A stretch of 64,000 bases of DNA from a bacterium (GTDB lineage Bacteria > UBP14 > UBA6098 > 4484-93), in assembly GCA_021158465.1 (NCBI GenBank), contig JAGGUN010000037.1, positions 91,156-155,155 of the forward strand, given 5' to 3'. This document shows positions 18,509 to 25,751 of the stretch, in pieces. Below the pieces are notes generated by a model. That model searched no databases and was not told where the DNA came from. It saw nothing but the letters and a program-made list of their open reading frames with translations. The translations under genes were made by a program, and so were the position numbers. Each line of letters starts with the position of its first letter. Within the stretch, counting starts at the first letter, position 1.

Positions 18509-19118
18509 CTATCCTTACCTTGTTGTCTATTACCGATATTTTCCCCGTAGCGAGTTTCTCGATTATCCTCGGATACAGGTAATGCTCTCTTTCAAGCACG
18601 CGAGCCTGAAGTGTTTCCGGTGTGTCTCCGAAGAGTATAGGAACGCATTCCTGATATATTATCTCTCCTCTGTCGTACTCCTCATTGACAAAGTGTATAG
18701 TAACACCTGAGAGTTTCATTCCGCTTGCGAGCACCCTTCTGTGCACCTCTATTCCGTAGAACCCTTTTCCGCCGAAAAACGGCAGGAGAGCCGGATGGAT
18801 ATTGACTATCCTGTGTCGGTATTCCTGTATTATCTCGGGTGGCACCTTTCTTGTGTACCCCGCCAGAGCGATGATGTCTATTCTGTGTTCCGAGAGCAGT
18901 TTTTTCAGTTTTTTGATGAACTCATCCCGTGTGTTGAAATCTCCTCTTGCAAACGAGAAGGTTGGGATGTTCGCCCTTTTTGCCCTGATGAGTCCGTAGG
19001 CGTCTTTTTTGTTTGAGAAGACAAGCGCCACCTGTGCAACGGTTGACTGCCTGAAGTAATCGATGATTGCCTGTAGGTTTGTTCCTCTTCCTGATATAAA
19101 GATTGCTATATTCTTCAA
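18492..19118 (-). CDS. purN: Phosphoribosylglycinamide formyltransferase
   Basis: A folate-dependent GAR transformylase of 208 residues. The SGRGTNLQAIID phosphate loop, IVNIHPALLPFF with catalytic Asn and His, and the Asp in EEYDRGEIIYQ are all present. The start is TTG at 19118, preceded at 6 nt by AGGAG; the first residues match the family. It is the first gene of the 15-gene run and lies 45 nt below the candidate promoter. Confidence 0.95.
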   Translation of the reverse strand: MKNIAIFISGRGTNLQAIIDYFRQSTVAQVALVFSNKKDAYGLIRAKRANIPTFSFARGDFNTRDEFIKKLKKLLSEHRIDIIALAGYTRKVPPEIIQEYRHRIVNIHPALLPFFGGKGFYGIEVHRRVLASGMKLSGVTIHFVNEEYDRGEIIYQECVPILFGDTPETLQARVLEREHYLYPRIIEKLATGKISVIDNKVRIDGQID

Positions 19119-19147
19119 GGAAATCTCCTACTCTCTGTTGCTCATTT

Positions 19148-19174
19148 AATATAGTTAGAAATTCCAAAAGTCAA
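19148..19174 (-). promoter_or_regulatory. Candidate promoter of the purN operon
   Basis: On the minus strand TTGACT (19174-19169) and TATATT (19153-19148) are separated by 15 bp, slightly short. It would drive purN and the genes behind it. I see no obvious purine operator. Confidence 0.42.
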
Positions 19175-19212
19175 AGCATTTATAGCCCTTCTGTTCAGAG
19201 CTGGTAATTTGC

Positions 19213-19241
19213 TTGACAATTGGTCAATTCTATGATAAATT
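19213..19241 (+). promoter_or_regulatory. Candidate promoter of the small membrane protein gene
   Basis: A perfect TTGACA (19213-19218) precedes an A/T-rich -10 region, TGATAAATT (19233-19241). The best-spaced hexamer is TAAATT at 17 bp, only a 4/6 match, so the -10 is uncertain. Confidence 0.4.
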
Positions 19242-19280
19242 GATGCATTGTAGAAATATTTGCAGGAAAGGCGGCATTCT

Positions 19281-19757
19281 ATGAAGGAGAAGGGGTATTT
19301 CTTACCATCGCTTCTTGGCGGACTGCTTCTCGCTCTGCTCTCTGTCACACCTTACATTATGGTGGGTAATCTTTTCTGCTTTATGTGGGTGATAGCGGGT
19401 GGGGTGGTTGCTGCTCTCATCTTCTATCACACGGCTCCGAAGATGATAACCCCCGGTCAGGGTGCGATGGCAGGCTTTTTGGCTGCCCTTTGGGGAACGC
19501 TGTTCGAGATTATTCTTGTCATTGTGCTCTGGAAACTGTTCTATGTCGGGAGACTTGCTCATCTGTCCGAGCTCTCGCTTGAGGGTATCCTACCGGAGGA
19601 ATTCGGGCAGTTCGCAGAGTTCGCATCTACGGGATATGCCGGCTTCTTCGCAGGGATTGCACTGTCCGCTATGTTCATAGTGAATATGGTGTTCTCTACT
19701 ATTGGAGGTCTCATCGTCGGGCTTATCCTGAAGGGAAAAGAGAAAGCGGAGGAGTAA
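19281..19757 (+). CDS. Four-helix membrane protein of unknown function
   Basis: The 158-residue protein has about four membrane helices joined by short loops, one (between helices 3 and 4) of about 30 residues rich in Glu and Leu. The pattern resembles DUF4199- or YIP1-like small membrane proteins but I cannot name a family. I take the ATG at 19281, behind AGGAAAGGCGG, rather than the TTG at 19260. It stands in the same direction as the next gene but has its own promoter-like site. Confidence 0.65.
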   Translation: MKEKGYFLPSLLGGLLLALLSVTPYIMVGNLFCFMWVIAGGVVAALIFYHTAPKMITPGQGAMAGFLAALWGTLFEIILVIVLWKLFYVGRLAHLSELSLEGILPEEFGQFAEFASTGYAGFFAGIALSAMFIVNMVFSTIGGLIVGLILKGKEKAEE

Positions 19758-19776
19758 TCTTGCTTAGGTTTTTTCC

Positions 19777-19806
19777 TTGACATCAGGTTCATTTTGGATT
19801 TAGTAT
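19777..19806 (+). promoter_or_regulatory. Candidate promoter of the DUF4190-pilin fusion gene
   Basis: TTGACA (19777-19782) is followed at 18 bp by TAGTAT, which overlaps a better-looking TATAAA at 19804 whose spacing (21 bp) is too long. Transcription would continue into the tRNA 15 nt after the stop. Confidence 0.38.
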
Positions 19807-19832
19807 AAAAGAAGATAAAACAAGGAGGTAAT

Positions 19833-20471
19833 ATGCCTGAAGGGGGTGAGATTGTTCAACAGCCCCGGAAGACCACAAGTGGACTGGCGGTAGCATCGCT
19901 TGTATTGGGTATTCTTGCTGTATTAACAGGCTGGATTGTTGTAGGTGGGGTTCTTGGCATCCTGGCTATAATCTTTGGTGCTGTCTCCCTGTCAAATATA
20001 AAGAAGGACCCGAGCAAAACTGGTAAGGGAATGGCAATTGCTGGACTTATAACCGGAATTATCGGGGTTATAATAACGGTGGTTGTTTTGTTTCTTGTTA
20101 CCAGCACGGGCTTTCTGATTTCGAGGTTCACAAGAGCAAGTGAGGAGGCGAGGGTCTCGGAGGCAAAAATGATACTTAAGCAGCTTTGGACGCTTTCCCA
20201 GACATATTATGAGGAGTATGGTTACTTTCCTGTCGATAGGGAATTTCAGCTCACGGATGAGTTTGGCTGGGCGTCCGATGAAGCAGAAAGCCTGGCTGAG
20301 CAGATGGGGTTTTCCTTGCCCTCTGGTGAGCGAAGGTTCAATTTTTACCTTTTGCCGGATGGTGGTGCAAGGGCTACACCAAATCTCAATGCTCGTGGAA
20401 AGCTCCGAAGCGTAACAGATATTGTTATTGATGGAGAAGGGAATATCACTGGCGGGCTATTTTTAGAGTAG
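19833..20471 (+). CDS. DUF4190 membrane domain fused to a pilin-like tail
   Basis: The 212-residue protein starts with a DUF4190-type hairpin: a short cytoplasmic lead, two helices (about 19-54 and 67-98) and the conserved SNIKKDPSKTGKGMAIAG turn. The part after residue 99 looks like the stalk and head of a type II/IV pilin: a charged helix with SEAKMILKQLWTLSQTYY, then EEYGYFP, then a mixed globular domain. The helix closely parallels the one in the prepilin at 41381. The ribosome site is AAGGAGG. DUF4190 alone is known; this combination I infer from the sequence. Confidence 0.72.
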   Translation: MPEGGEIVQQPRKTTSGLAVASLVLGILAVLTGWIVVGGVLGILAIIFGAVSLSNIKKDPSKTGKGMAIAGLITGIIGVIITVVVLFLVTSTGFLISRFTRASEEARVSEAKMILKQLWTLSQTYYEEYGYFPVDREFQLTDEFGWASDEAESLAEQMGFSLPSGERRFNFYLLPDGGARATPNLNARGKLRSVTDIVIDGEGNITGGLFLE

Positions 20472-20485
20472 GTTTATAGATTTAA

Positions 20486-20558
20486 GCGGGCGTAACTCAG
20501 TTGGCAGAGTGCTGGCTTCCCAAGCCAGTTGTCGCGGGTTCGATTCCCGTCGCCCGCT
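20486..20558 (+). tRNA. tRNA-Gly (anticodon CCC)
   Basis: A complete 73-nt cloverleaf. The acceptor stem is GCGGGCG paired with CGCCCGC, the D stem ACTC with GAGT, the anticodon stem CTGGC with GCCAG around the loop TTCCCAA, and the T arm GCGGGTTCGATTCCCGT. Discriminator is T, as in bacterial glycine tRNAs. The 3' CCA is not encoded. It begins 14 nt after the preceding stop and ends 4 nt before the convergent gene. Confidence 0.97.
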
Positions 20559-20562
20559 TCTT

Positions 20563-23340
20563 TTATTTCCCGACAAACTCTATCTCAACACGTCTGTTGG
20601 CTATCCTGCCTGCCGGGGTTCTGTTATCACCGTAGAGAATTTCGGTAAGATTTTCTCCCTGCCATCTGTTGATATGATATGGCTTGCTGTCGCTGTATCC
20701 TTTCGGGATAATCTGTGTCCTGTGAGCGGTGAGGAAATCGTTTAGGTCTTTTGTCCCTTTGAGATTCTCATACAGTATGAAGTATCGCTTGAGGTTATTC
20801 AGCTGTTCTTCGGCTCGTCTTTGTGATAATCTCTCGTTTCCGGCTTTCACCCCGACATTATCCGTATGCCCGGCGACGATTACCTTCTTCGGTGAGTCTG
20901 TTCTCTCTATCCTTGCGAGTATCCTCTTTGCCATCCTCTGGAGGCGTGCATCGTTGTATTCTGCCTCACTCTTTGTTCCCCCAAAGATAAACTGCACGAG
21001 TATAAACCGCTCGCTCAATTCCTCACGGTTTTTTACCTCCACATGGAGGGCTTCTGTTGTATCTGCCGCTGTCTGTCCTGCCTCGTCGGTAGCGCTCAGG
21101 ATGGCGAAATAGGTTCGCTCGGGGTCGGCAAAACTCCCATCAGGTAGTTTCCAGTCCCAGGAAAGCCTTTCTTTGAGCCTCTTTCCGCTTGCAAGCTTGA
21201 GAATGCTGTGTCCCTGGTCGTCTATTATCGTCACGGTAAATTTTTCTGGTTTCAGTTCGCCTTTGAATTTTGTATGGAAGCTGACACGGTTGAACTCCGG
21301 GTCGACCTCGAAATCTTTGTGCAGTTTTTTCCTCTTTGGGGGGTTGTAGAATATCCCGTCGGCAGTTAGCTTAAGTGATATGTTGAGCGGTTCCTCGATT
21401 GTTCTTTCCCCTCTTATGTAAGCTCTTCTTGCAATCTCTTCAGGAAGGCTCTTGCGGAACTCCTCTGCAAAGAAGAGTAACGAATCCACAAGATCGATCG
21501 TTGGATAGTTTCCTCTTGCTGTTATCTCCAGTTCGATGTCTGGATTCCGTGAGAATATGTTGGATAGCTCGTCCAGCTTATCCTCTGTGAGTGGTGGGAC
21601 GAGGGTAATCTCTGGTGGCAGGAGTGTTAGTTCCACCCTTCGATTTTCCTCTGCCACAAGATGCTTGCCCCTTCTTGTTCCTTCGAAGTCCTGCTTCTCG
21701 ACGCGCCTTTCCCACGGCTTGTATGACGATATGTCCGCAACGGTTATCTGGTCTTCTATCTTTGGGAATTGCTCGACAAACTTCTTCCGGACGAATTCTG
21801 CGCGTCTGTATGCCAGTTTCTCGCCCTCTGCCTTATCTCTGATGCTATCACCTATGGTATCGTAGAAGCCTGTAATCAGGAGTTTTACATCGGGGTTTCT
21901 TGCGAGTCGTTCACCTATAATCTTGATAGTCCTTTCCGAGTGGTCTATCTGTGTGTCCTCTGGCGGTGGGAGTAGTAGCGCCTTTCTGCTCTGAAAGAAC
22001 AAGAGCGGGACAATCGGCTCATCCTCGATGATTGAGGCGACCTGTGTCAGCTTCAGAACGGGCTTTTCTGCCGTGATCGAGACAGTTGGTCTCGGGTATA
22101 TGTGGAATCTCGCTGTCTTTGAGTTGTCGTCTTTGTATATCTCAAGATTCTCATTATTCGGGTCTGCTGTGGCGGTCAGTTCTATGTCGCCTGAATTTTC
22201 TGGCACAAACTCAAACTTGTGGATTTTCTTTTCTCCCTCTTTCAGCCCATGGAGCCTCTCTTTTATCGCTGTATCAGGGAGTGAAAGCTCTATCTCGAAT
22301 GCGCCTATATCCTTTTTCCCGTTATTCTCGAGTGTTATCTCAAGCGGCACAGGTTGTCCGGTTATCGGTTTGTCGGATTTTGCCTTGATGTCGACGATTT
22401 TTATGTTTGGGTATTGAGGGAGCGGTTTTCTGAACCGGTATCCGATGCTTATCCTGTGTGTTGTTCCTATTGAGAACGGGATTATGAGGCTATATTCGAC
22501 GAATATTCCTCCTTTCTCCCTTGCCGTAAAGTATGTTGCTCCTATCCCGCCGAATAGCCTGTTTACTCCGCCTCTGGCTACAAGTTTGCTATCTAAGAAG
22601 TATGCTTCTATCCCAGCTGCGGGGTTTATCCGCTCATCCACCGGTAGGTTGGGGTCGTTTGAGTACTCGATATTTGTGTATATTCTTGCCAAGTCGCGTA
22701 TATCGAAGCTTGCGCCGAGATTAGCTTCGAGAGGGACGGGGCTTTTCTCCTCATCGGATAGCGCTATACTTGGCTGGTTAGCATCCTTTAAGAATGCTCC
22801 GATACAGAGATTTCTCTTCCTGAAGATTACCCCGAGGTCGAATGAGAATACCCCTTTTGAATAGCCGTATTCCAAGAACAGCGGGTCGTCTGGGTTTTCC
22901 AGGCGGAACTTCTCCTTGATATAGTCCTCCATAAGGTATTTTATTCTCACTCCGGCAAATGTTCCCCATCGGGCTTCGTCTGCCTCAATTGTTTTCGGTG
23001 AAAGTAGCCTCGTCGATGCGGAGAGAGAGAATGTCTTTTCCTGTTGCATTTCATTCCCAAGAAGGCAGAAGGATGCTCCGATGGAGTGTGGGAAGAGATG
23101 GAAGAACCCGCCGACACTCTGCTGGTAGATATCTGTTTTTGCTCCCAGGTACAGCCTGCTGTAGTCTATGATAACAAAGCTCCTCTTTGCTGGTCCCATA
23201 CCTGCTGGGTTGTAGAAGGCTGACGAATAGTCCCAGCTTGCTCCTACCGATGAGTTTCCGAGTGAGCTTTTGCCGGAAAACCCTATCTGCCCGCAAAGTG
23301 GTGTAGGCAAAAGGAATAGAATAAGAATGAGCCTTCTCAT
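20563..23340 (-). CDS. Outer-membrane barrel / CARDB / OmpA-domain fusion protein
   Basis: A 925-residue secreted protein. After a signal peptide (1-17) comes a PorV/UPF0164-like barrel of about 300 residues with the AFYNPAGM motif at 41-48. Then follow a CARDB-type Ig domain (about 318-425), an OmpA-like domain (about 440-600, ending ENRRVELTLLP), a degenerate OmpA-like unit (600-690), an Ig-like segment and a second full OmpA domain (about 800-925) with GHTDN at 824-828 and NRRVEIEF near the end. OmpA domains bind peptidoglycan. It would therefore tie an outer-membrane barrel to the wall. It is the last gene of the PilM/PilO-like operon. Confidence 0.85.
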   Translation of the reverse strand: MRRLILILFLLPTPLCGQIGFSGKSSLGNSSVGASWDYSSAFYNPAGMGPAKRSFVIIDYSRLYLGAKTDIYQQSVGGFFHLFPHSIGASFCLLGNEMQQEKTFSLSASTRLLSPKTIEADEARWGTFAGVRIKYLMEDYIKEKFRLENPDDPLFLEYGYSKGVFSFDLGVIFRKRNLCIGAFLKDANQPSIALSDEEKSPVPLEANLGASFDIRDLARIYTNIEYSNDPNLPVDERINPAAGIEAYFLDSKLVARGGVNRLFGGIGATYFTAREKGGIFVEYSLIIPFSIGTTHRISIGYRFRKPLPQYPNIKIVDIKAKSDKPITGQPVPLEITLENNGKKDIGAFEIELSLPDTAIKERLHGLKEGEKKIHKFEFVPENSGDIELTATADPNNENLEIYKDDNSKTARFHIYPRPTVSITAEKPVLKLTQVASIIEDEPIVPLLFFQSRKALLLPPPEDTQIDHSERTIKIIGERLARNPDVKLLITGFYDTIGDSIRDKAEGEKLAYRRAEFVRKKFVEQFPKIEDQITVADISSYKPWERRVEKQDFEGTRRGKHLVAEENRRVELTLLPPEITLVPPLTEDKLDELSNIFSRNPDIELEITARGNYPTIDLVDSLLFFAEEFRKSLPEEIARRAYIRGERTIEEPLNISLKLTADGIFYNPPKRKKLHKDFEVDPEFNRVSFHTKFKGELKPEKFTVTIIDDQGHSILKLASGKRLKERLSWDWKLPDGSFADPERTYFAILSATDEAGQTAADTTEALHVEVKNREELSERFILVQFIFGGTKSEAEYNDARLQRMAKRILARIERTDSPKKVIVAGHTDNVGVKAGNERLSQRRAEEQLNNLKRYFILYENLKGTKDLNDFLTAHRTQIIPKGYSDSKPYHINRWQGENLTEILYGDNRTPAGRIANRRVEIEFVGK

Positions 23341-23342
23341 GA

Positions 23343-24221
23343 CTACACAGAGTACACGGCGAGGCTGATGGTGAAGCTAAAACCTCCTACTACCTTTTCT
23401 ATTCCGAACCCTTCTACCTCGATGAGTTTCTCGCTCCTGTTGAGTTCTCTGATGAACTGGATGATTGCATTGGGCTTTCCAGTTCCGCGGATGACGAACG
23501 AGAGTTTCTTCCCCAACGGGGTTTTTTCCTCCTTGTATTTGGGGAATGAAAGGAGATCGACACCAAGTCTTTTTGCCTCTTCTATGATAGATTGGGTAAA
23601 GTTGTCGATGAGGTATTCCGGCACCACTCCATCTTGGAGGACTACGGTGCTTGGAACCTCGTATAGCGGTGCAATCCGCTTCGAAATAAGGACAAACTCT
23701 GTTCCTGTTCTTCTTCTCTTCTCCACGAGGGGTGAAAAGGGTAGTCCTTTCAGGTAACCACCTGTTGTGTCTGTGGTTGAGCCTTCGATATACAGTGCGG
23801 GTGCTTCTATATTGAAACACAGCCGATTAAAGGGCAGCGGGATGCTATCCAGGACCTGGAGGTATCCTAAGAGTGCAGCTCTTCTTTCATACAGGGTTTT
23901 GATTGGAGAACTGCTCGCCTCTGGTGGTTTGGTGGCGACTGGAGTGGGTGTAACCTGCGCTGTGGTCTCCACAGGGATGGTGGTTGTTTCCACGGGTGCA
24001 GCTGGAACCCGTGTTGTTGTATCAGCTTTTGCAACCTCTTCCTTTTCTGGTTTCTTCGACTCTTCTTTTATCTTTGGTGCAAGGAGGTATAATCCACCGA
24101 ATAGCGCCATTACCGCAGCCACGGGGATAATCAGGTATATTGGTTTAAACGGCAGTTCCTTTTTCGGTTTTGGGGTTTCGGGTGGTGGTGTCCAGAGGTT
24201 GAATTTGATGATGTCGGTCAT
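23343..24221 (-). CDS. PilO/PilN-like inner-membrane protein with Thr/Pro linker
   Basis: The 292-residue protein has a short proline-rich cytoplasmic tail, one membrane helix (about 28-47), a Thr/Pro/Val-rich linker (about 60-105) and a periplasmic domain. The C-terminus (KLSFVIRGTGKPNAIIQF, then SEKLIEVEGFGIE and a final strand pair) has the helix-strand order of the PilO ferredoxin-like domain. I take the ATG at 24221, overlapping the PilM-like stop as ATGA, rather than 24260. Position behind a PilM-like gene supports the PilN/PilO reading, but sequence similarity is faint. Confidence 0.65.
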   Translation of the reverse strand: MTDIIKFNLWTPPPETPKPKKELPFKPIYLIIPVAAVMALFGGLYLLAPKIKEESKKPEKEEVAKADTTTRVPAAPVETTTIPVETTAQVTPTPVATKPPEASSSPIKTLYERRAALLGYLQVLDSIPLPFNRLCFNIEAPALYIEGSTTDTTGGYLKGLPFSPLVEKRRRTGTEFVLISKRIAPLYEVPSTVVLQDGVVPEYLIDNFTQSIIEEAKRLGVDLLSFPKYKEEKTPLGKKLSFVIRGTGKPNAIIQFIRELNRSEKLIEVEGFGIEKVVGGFSFTISLAVYSV

Positions 24222-25153
24222 ACAGTTCCCTCGATTGCGAGTCCGACAGGGACAAGCCATTCGTCGATATCGTTCTCCTCGTATCCCACCTGTTTTGCAA
24301 CATGGCTAAGGTCCACCAGTGGAATGTTTATTGCAGCAGAGAGCAGTTTTCCGAACTGTGATGTTGCACCGACCTTTCCGGTTACAAGAAGCCCCTCGAA
24401 CTTGTGCTTGGTTGGGGAGAATCCGAGGCTCTTTGTGATAACGGTAAAGACCGGCAAGAACCCCTGAAGATAATCGTTGTTGCTGGTGGTTTTGATGAAG
24501 AAATGCCCGATGTATTTGAATCTCCCGTCGATCACAACAGAGACCGATGTGAACTGCTCGTCTATTACCATCATTAGAAGGTTTTTTGAATATTTCCTGT
24601 TGAAATAGGTAAATGCGTTATGCATGGCGATGGCGGATGGCTCAACGCCTTTTGGGGATACCCCTGCAAGTCTGAGCAGTTCTATTCTCTGGGATATGAT
24701 CTTCTTTGGGACTGCTGCTCCGTAGATGGATTTATCGTTTATCGAGAACCAAGAGACCGCATACTGCTCCACAGGTTTTATAAGGTAGTGCGATAGCTCC
24801 CAGTTCATCCAGTCAGGGACGATTTCTGGCAGTTCTGGTGGGATAGCAAACTCCTTTATGACGGTGAACTGGTCTGGGATATTAACATATCCTGCGGATG
24901 TCTTTATTCCTGCTCGGGTTATGAGGTCCATCGTGTAATCGCCAAGCTGTTCTGCTCTCGTAACGATTCCCCTGTGGAGCATACCGCTTGAGAATTCTCC
25001 TCGAACCCTATTCAAGAGCAGGATCTCTTCCATAGTAAAACCAAGCTCTACAACCTTCACTACATTCTCGAATAGGGCAATGCCGAGTGTTCTGTTCCTT
25101 ATCTTTCCTGCTGCTTTTTTCTGCTTTGTTCCGCTGGCAACGGTTTTTTTCAT
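24218..25153 (-). CDS. PilM-like actin-fold ATPase
   Basis: From the ATG at 25153 the protein has 311 residues. It shows the order of a type IV pilus assembly PilM: an N-terminal LGIALFENVVKVVELG phosphate-1-like strand pair, a VNIPDQFTVIKEFAIPPELP segment, a WMNWELSHYLIKPVEQYAV helix, then GVSPKGVEPSAIAMHNAF, and LLMMVIDEQFTSVSVVIDG as phosphate-2. PilM is a cytoplasmic ring protein that binds the PilN tail. An upstream start at 25258 would overlap the pilin-like gene by 100 nt and is unlikely. The lysine-rich N-terminus is unusual. Confidence 0.72.
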   Translation of the reverse strand: MKKTVASGTKQKKAAGKIRNRTLGIALFENVVKVVELGFTMEEILLLNRVRGEFSSGMLHRGIVTRAEQLGDYTMDLITRAGIKTSAGYVNIPDQFTVIKEFAIPPELPEIVPDWMNWELSHYLIKPVEQYAVSWFSINDKSIYGAAVPKKIISQRIELLRLAGVSPKGVEPSAIAMHNAFTYFNRKYSKNLLMMVIDEQFTSVSVVIDGRFKYIGHFFIKTTSNNDYLQGFLPVFTVITKSLGFSPTKHKFEGLLVTGKVGATSQFGKLLSAAINIPLVDLSHVAKQVGYEENDIDEWLVPVGLAIEGTV

Positions 25154-25157
25154 ACCA

Positions 25158-25583
25158 CTATTTTTCCCAGGAGGCTTGTCCGTTGACAATGGCGCCATAC
25201 CCGTTTGGGTCAACGATGACGAAGTATGATGAGTCTCTGGCAAATATAATAAATTCACTACTATCCTTTGGGGAGACAGGGTGGAACCCCTCCGGCAGGA
25301 ACGGTTTCAACGAATCAAAACTTGTGGTGTAGAGGTGTGGATGAACAGCTGGCTGTGTTGCTTTTGCCTCTCCTGTTGTGTCTGCTTCGCTTGGCGGAAC
25401 GCCTCCAGTAGAGAAGTACCTTAGCTCAGCCTCGGATAAGAGTTTCATTCTCTCTCGGGTCTCTTTCTCCAAGAACTCTTTTCTCTCCTGGCGTGCCTTT
25501 GGGATGAGAAGTGCTGCGATAACTCCTATACCCAGAACAATTATCAGGGCATCGAGCAGAACAGATTGGAACTTCTGGGACAT
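25158..25583 (-). CDS. Pilin-like membrane protein without a cleavable leader
   Basis: The 141-residue protein has an N-terminal hydrophobic helix (about 9-27), running into a charged amphipathic helix (residues 28-52, with SEAELRYFSTGG) and a small globular part with SLKPFLPEGFHPVSP and a closing beta-meander. This is the outline of a type IV pseudopilin. However, there is no short basic leader with glycine and no glutamate at +5, so PilD processing is not expected. It opens the operon behind AAAGGAGG and a promoter-like site. Confidence 0.65.
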   Translation of the reverse strand: MSQKFQSVLLDALIIVLGIGVIAALLIPKARQERKEFLEKETRERMKLLSEAELRYFSTGGVPPSEADTTGEAKATQPAVHPHLYTTSFDSLKPFLPEGFHPVSPKDSSEFIIFARDSSYFVIVDPNGYGAIVNGQASWEK

Positions 25584-25628
25584 TTTGCCTCCTTTAGGGG
25601 GTTATATTTATCTACTCCGCTTCTAAAG

Positions 25629-25657
25629 AAATAAATCAAATTTGGGCGGTTTGTCAA
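25629..25657 (-). promoter_or_regulatory. Promoter of the PilM/PilO-like envelope operon
   Basis: On the minus strand TTGACA (25657-25652) is followed at 17 bp by TTATTT (25634-25629), or at 18 bp by TATTTC. The 5' leader would be about 40 nt with AAAGGAGG 4 nt before the ATG. It is divergent from the promoter at 25686. Confidence 0.5.
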
Positions 25658-25685
25658 ATAAAAACTCTATTTGCTGGATATTGTA

Positions 25686-25714
25686 TTGACTTTCGGTGAT
25701 GATTTTTTTATTAT
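25686..25714 (+). promoter_or_regulatory. Promoter of the transglutaminase-like exoprotein gene
   Basis: TTGACT (25686-25691) and TATTAT (25709-25714) are separated by 17 bp, five of six matches in each box. The leader is about 31 nt and carries GGAGGTGG ahead of the ATG at 25752. Confidence 0.65.
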
Positions 25715-25751
25715 TAAACTGCGTTACTATAAAAAGCTGGAGGTGGTAGAT

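Noticed and set aside
19741..19772. Possible terminator (AAGC...GCTT followed by six T) after the small membrane protein gene
   Set aside because: The stem is only 4 bp with a 14-nt loop, too weak to call.
24222..24260. Thirteen-residue N-terminal extension of the PilO-like protein
   Set aside because: The extension is antisense to no feature but lies inside the PilM-like gene and the ATGA join at 24221 is the better start.
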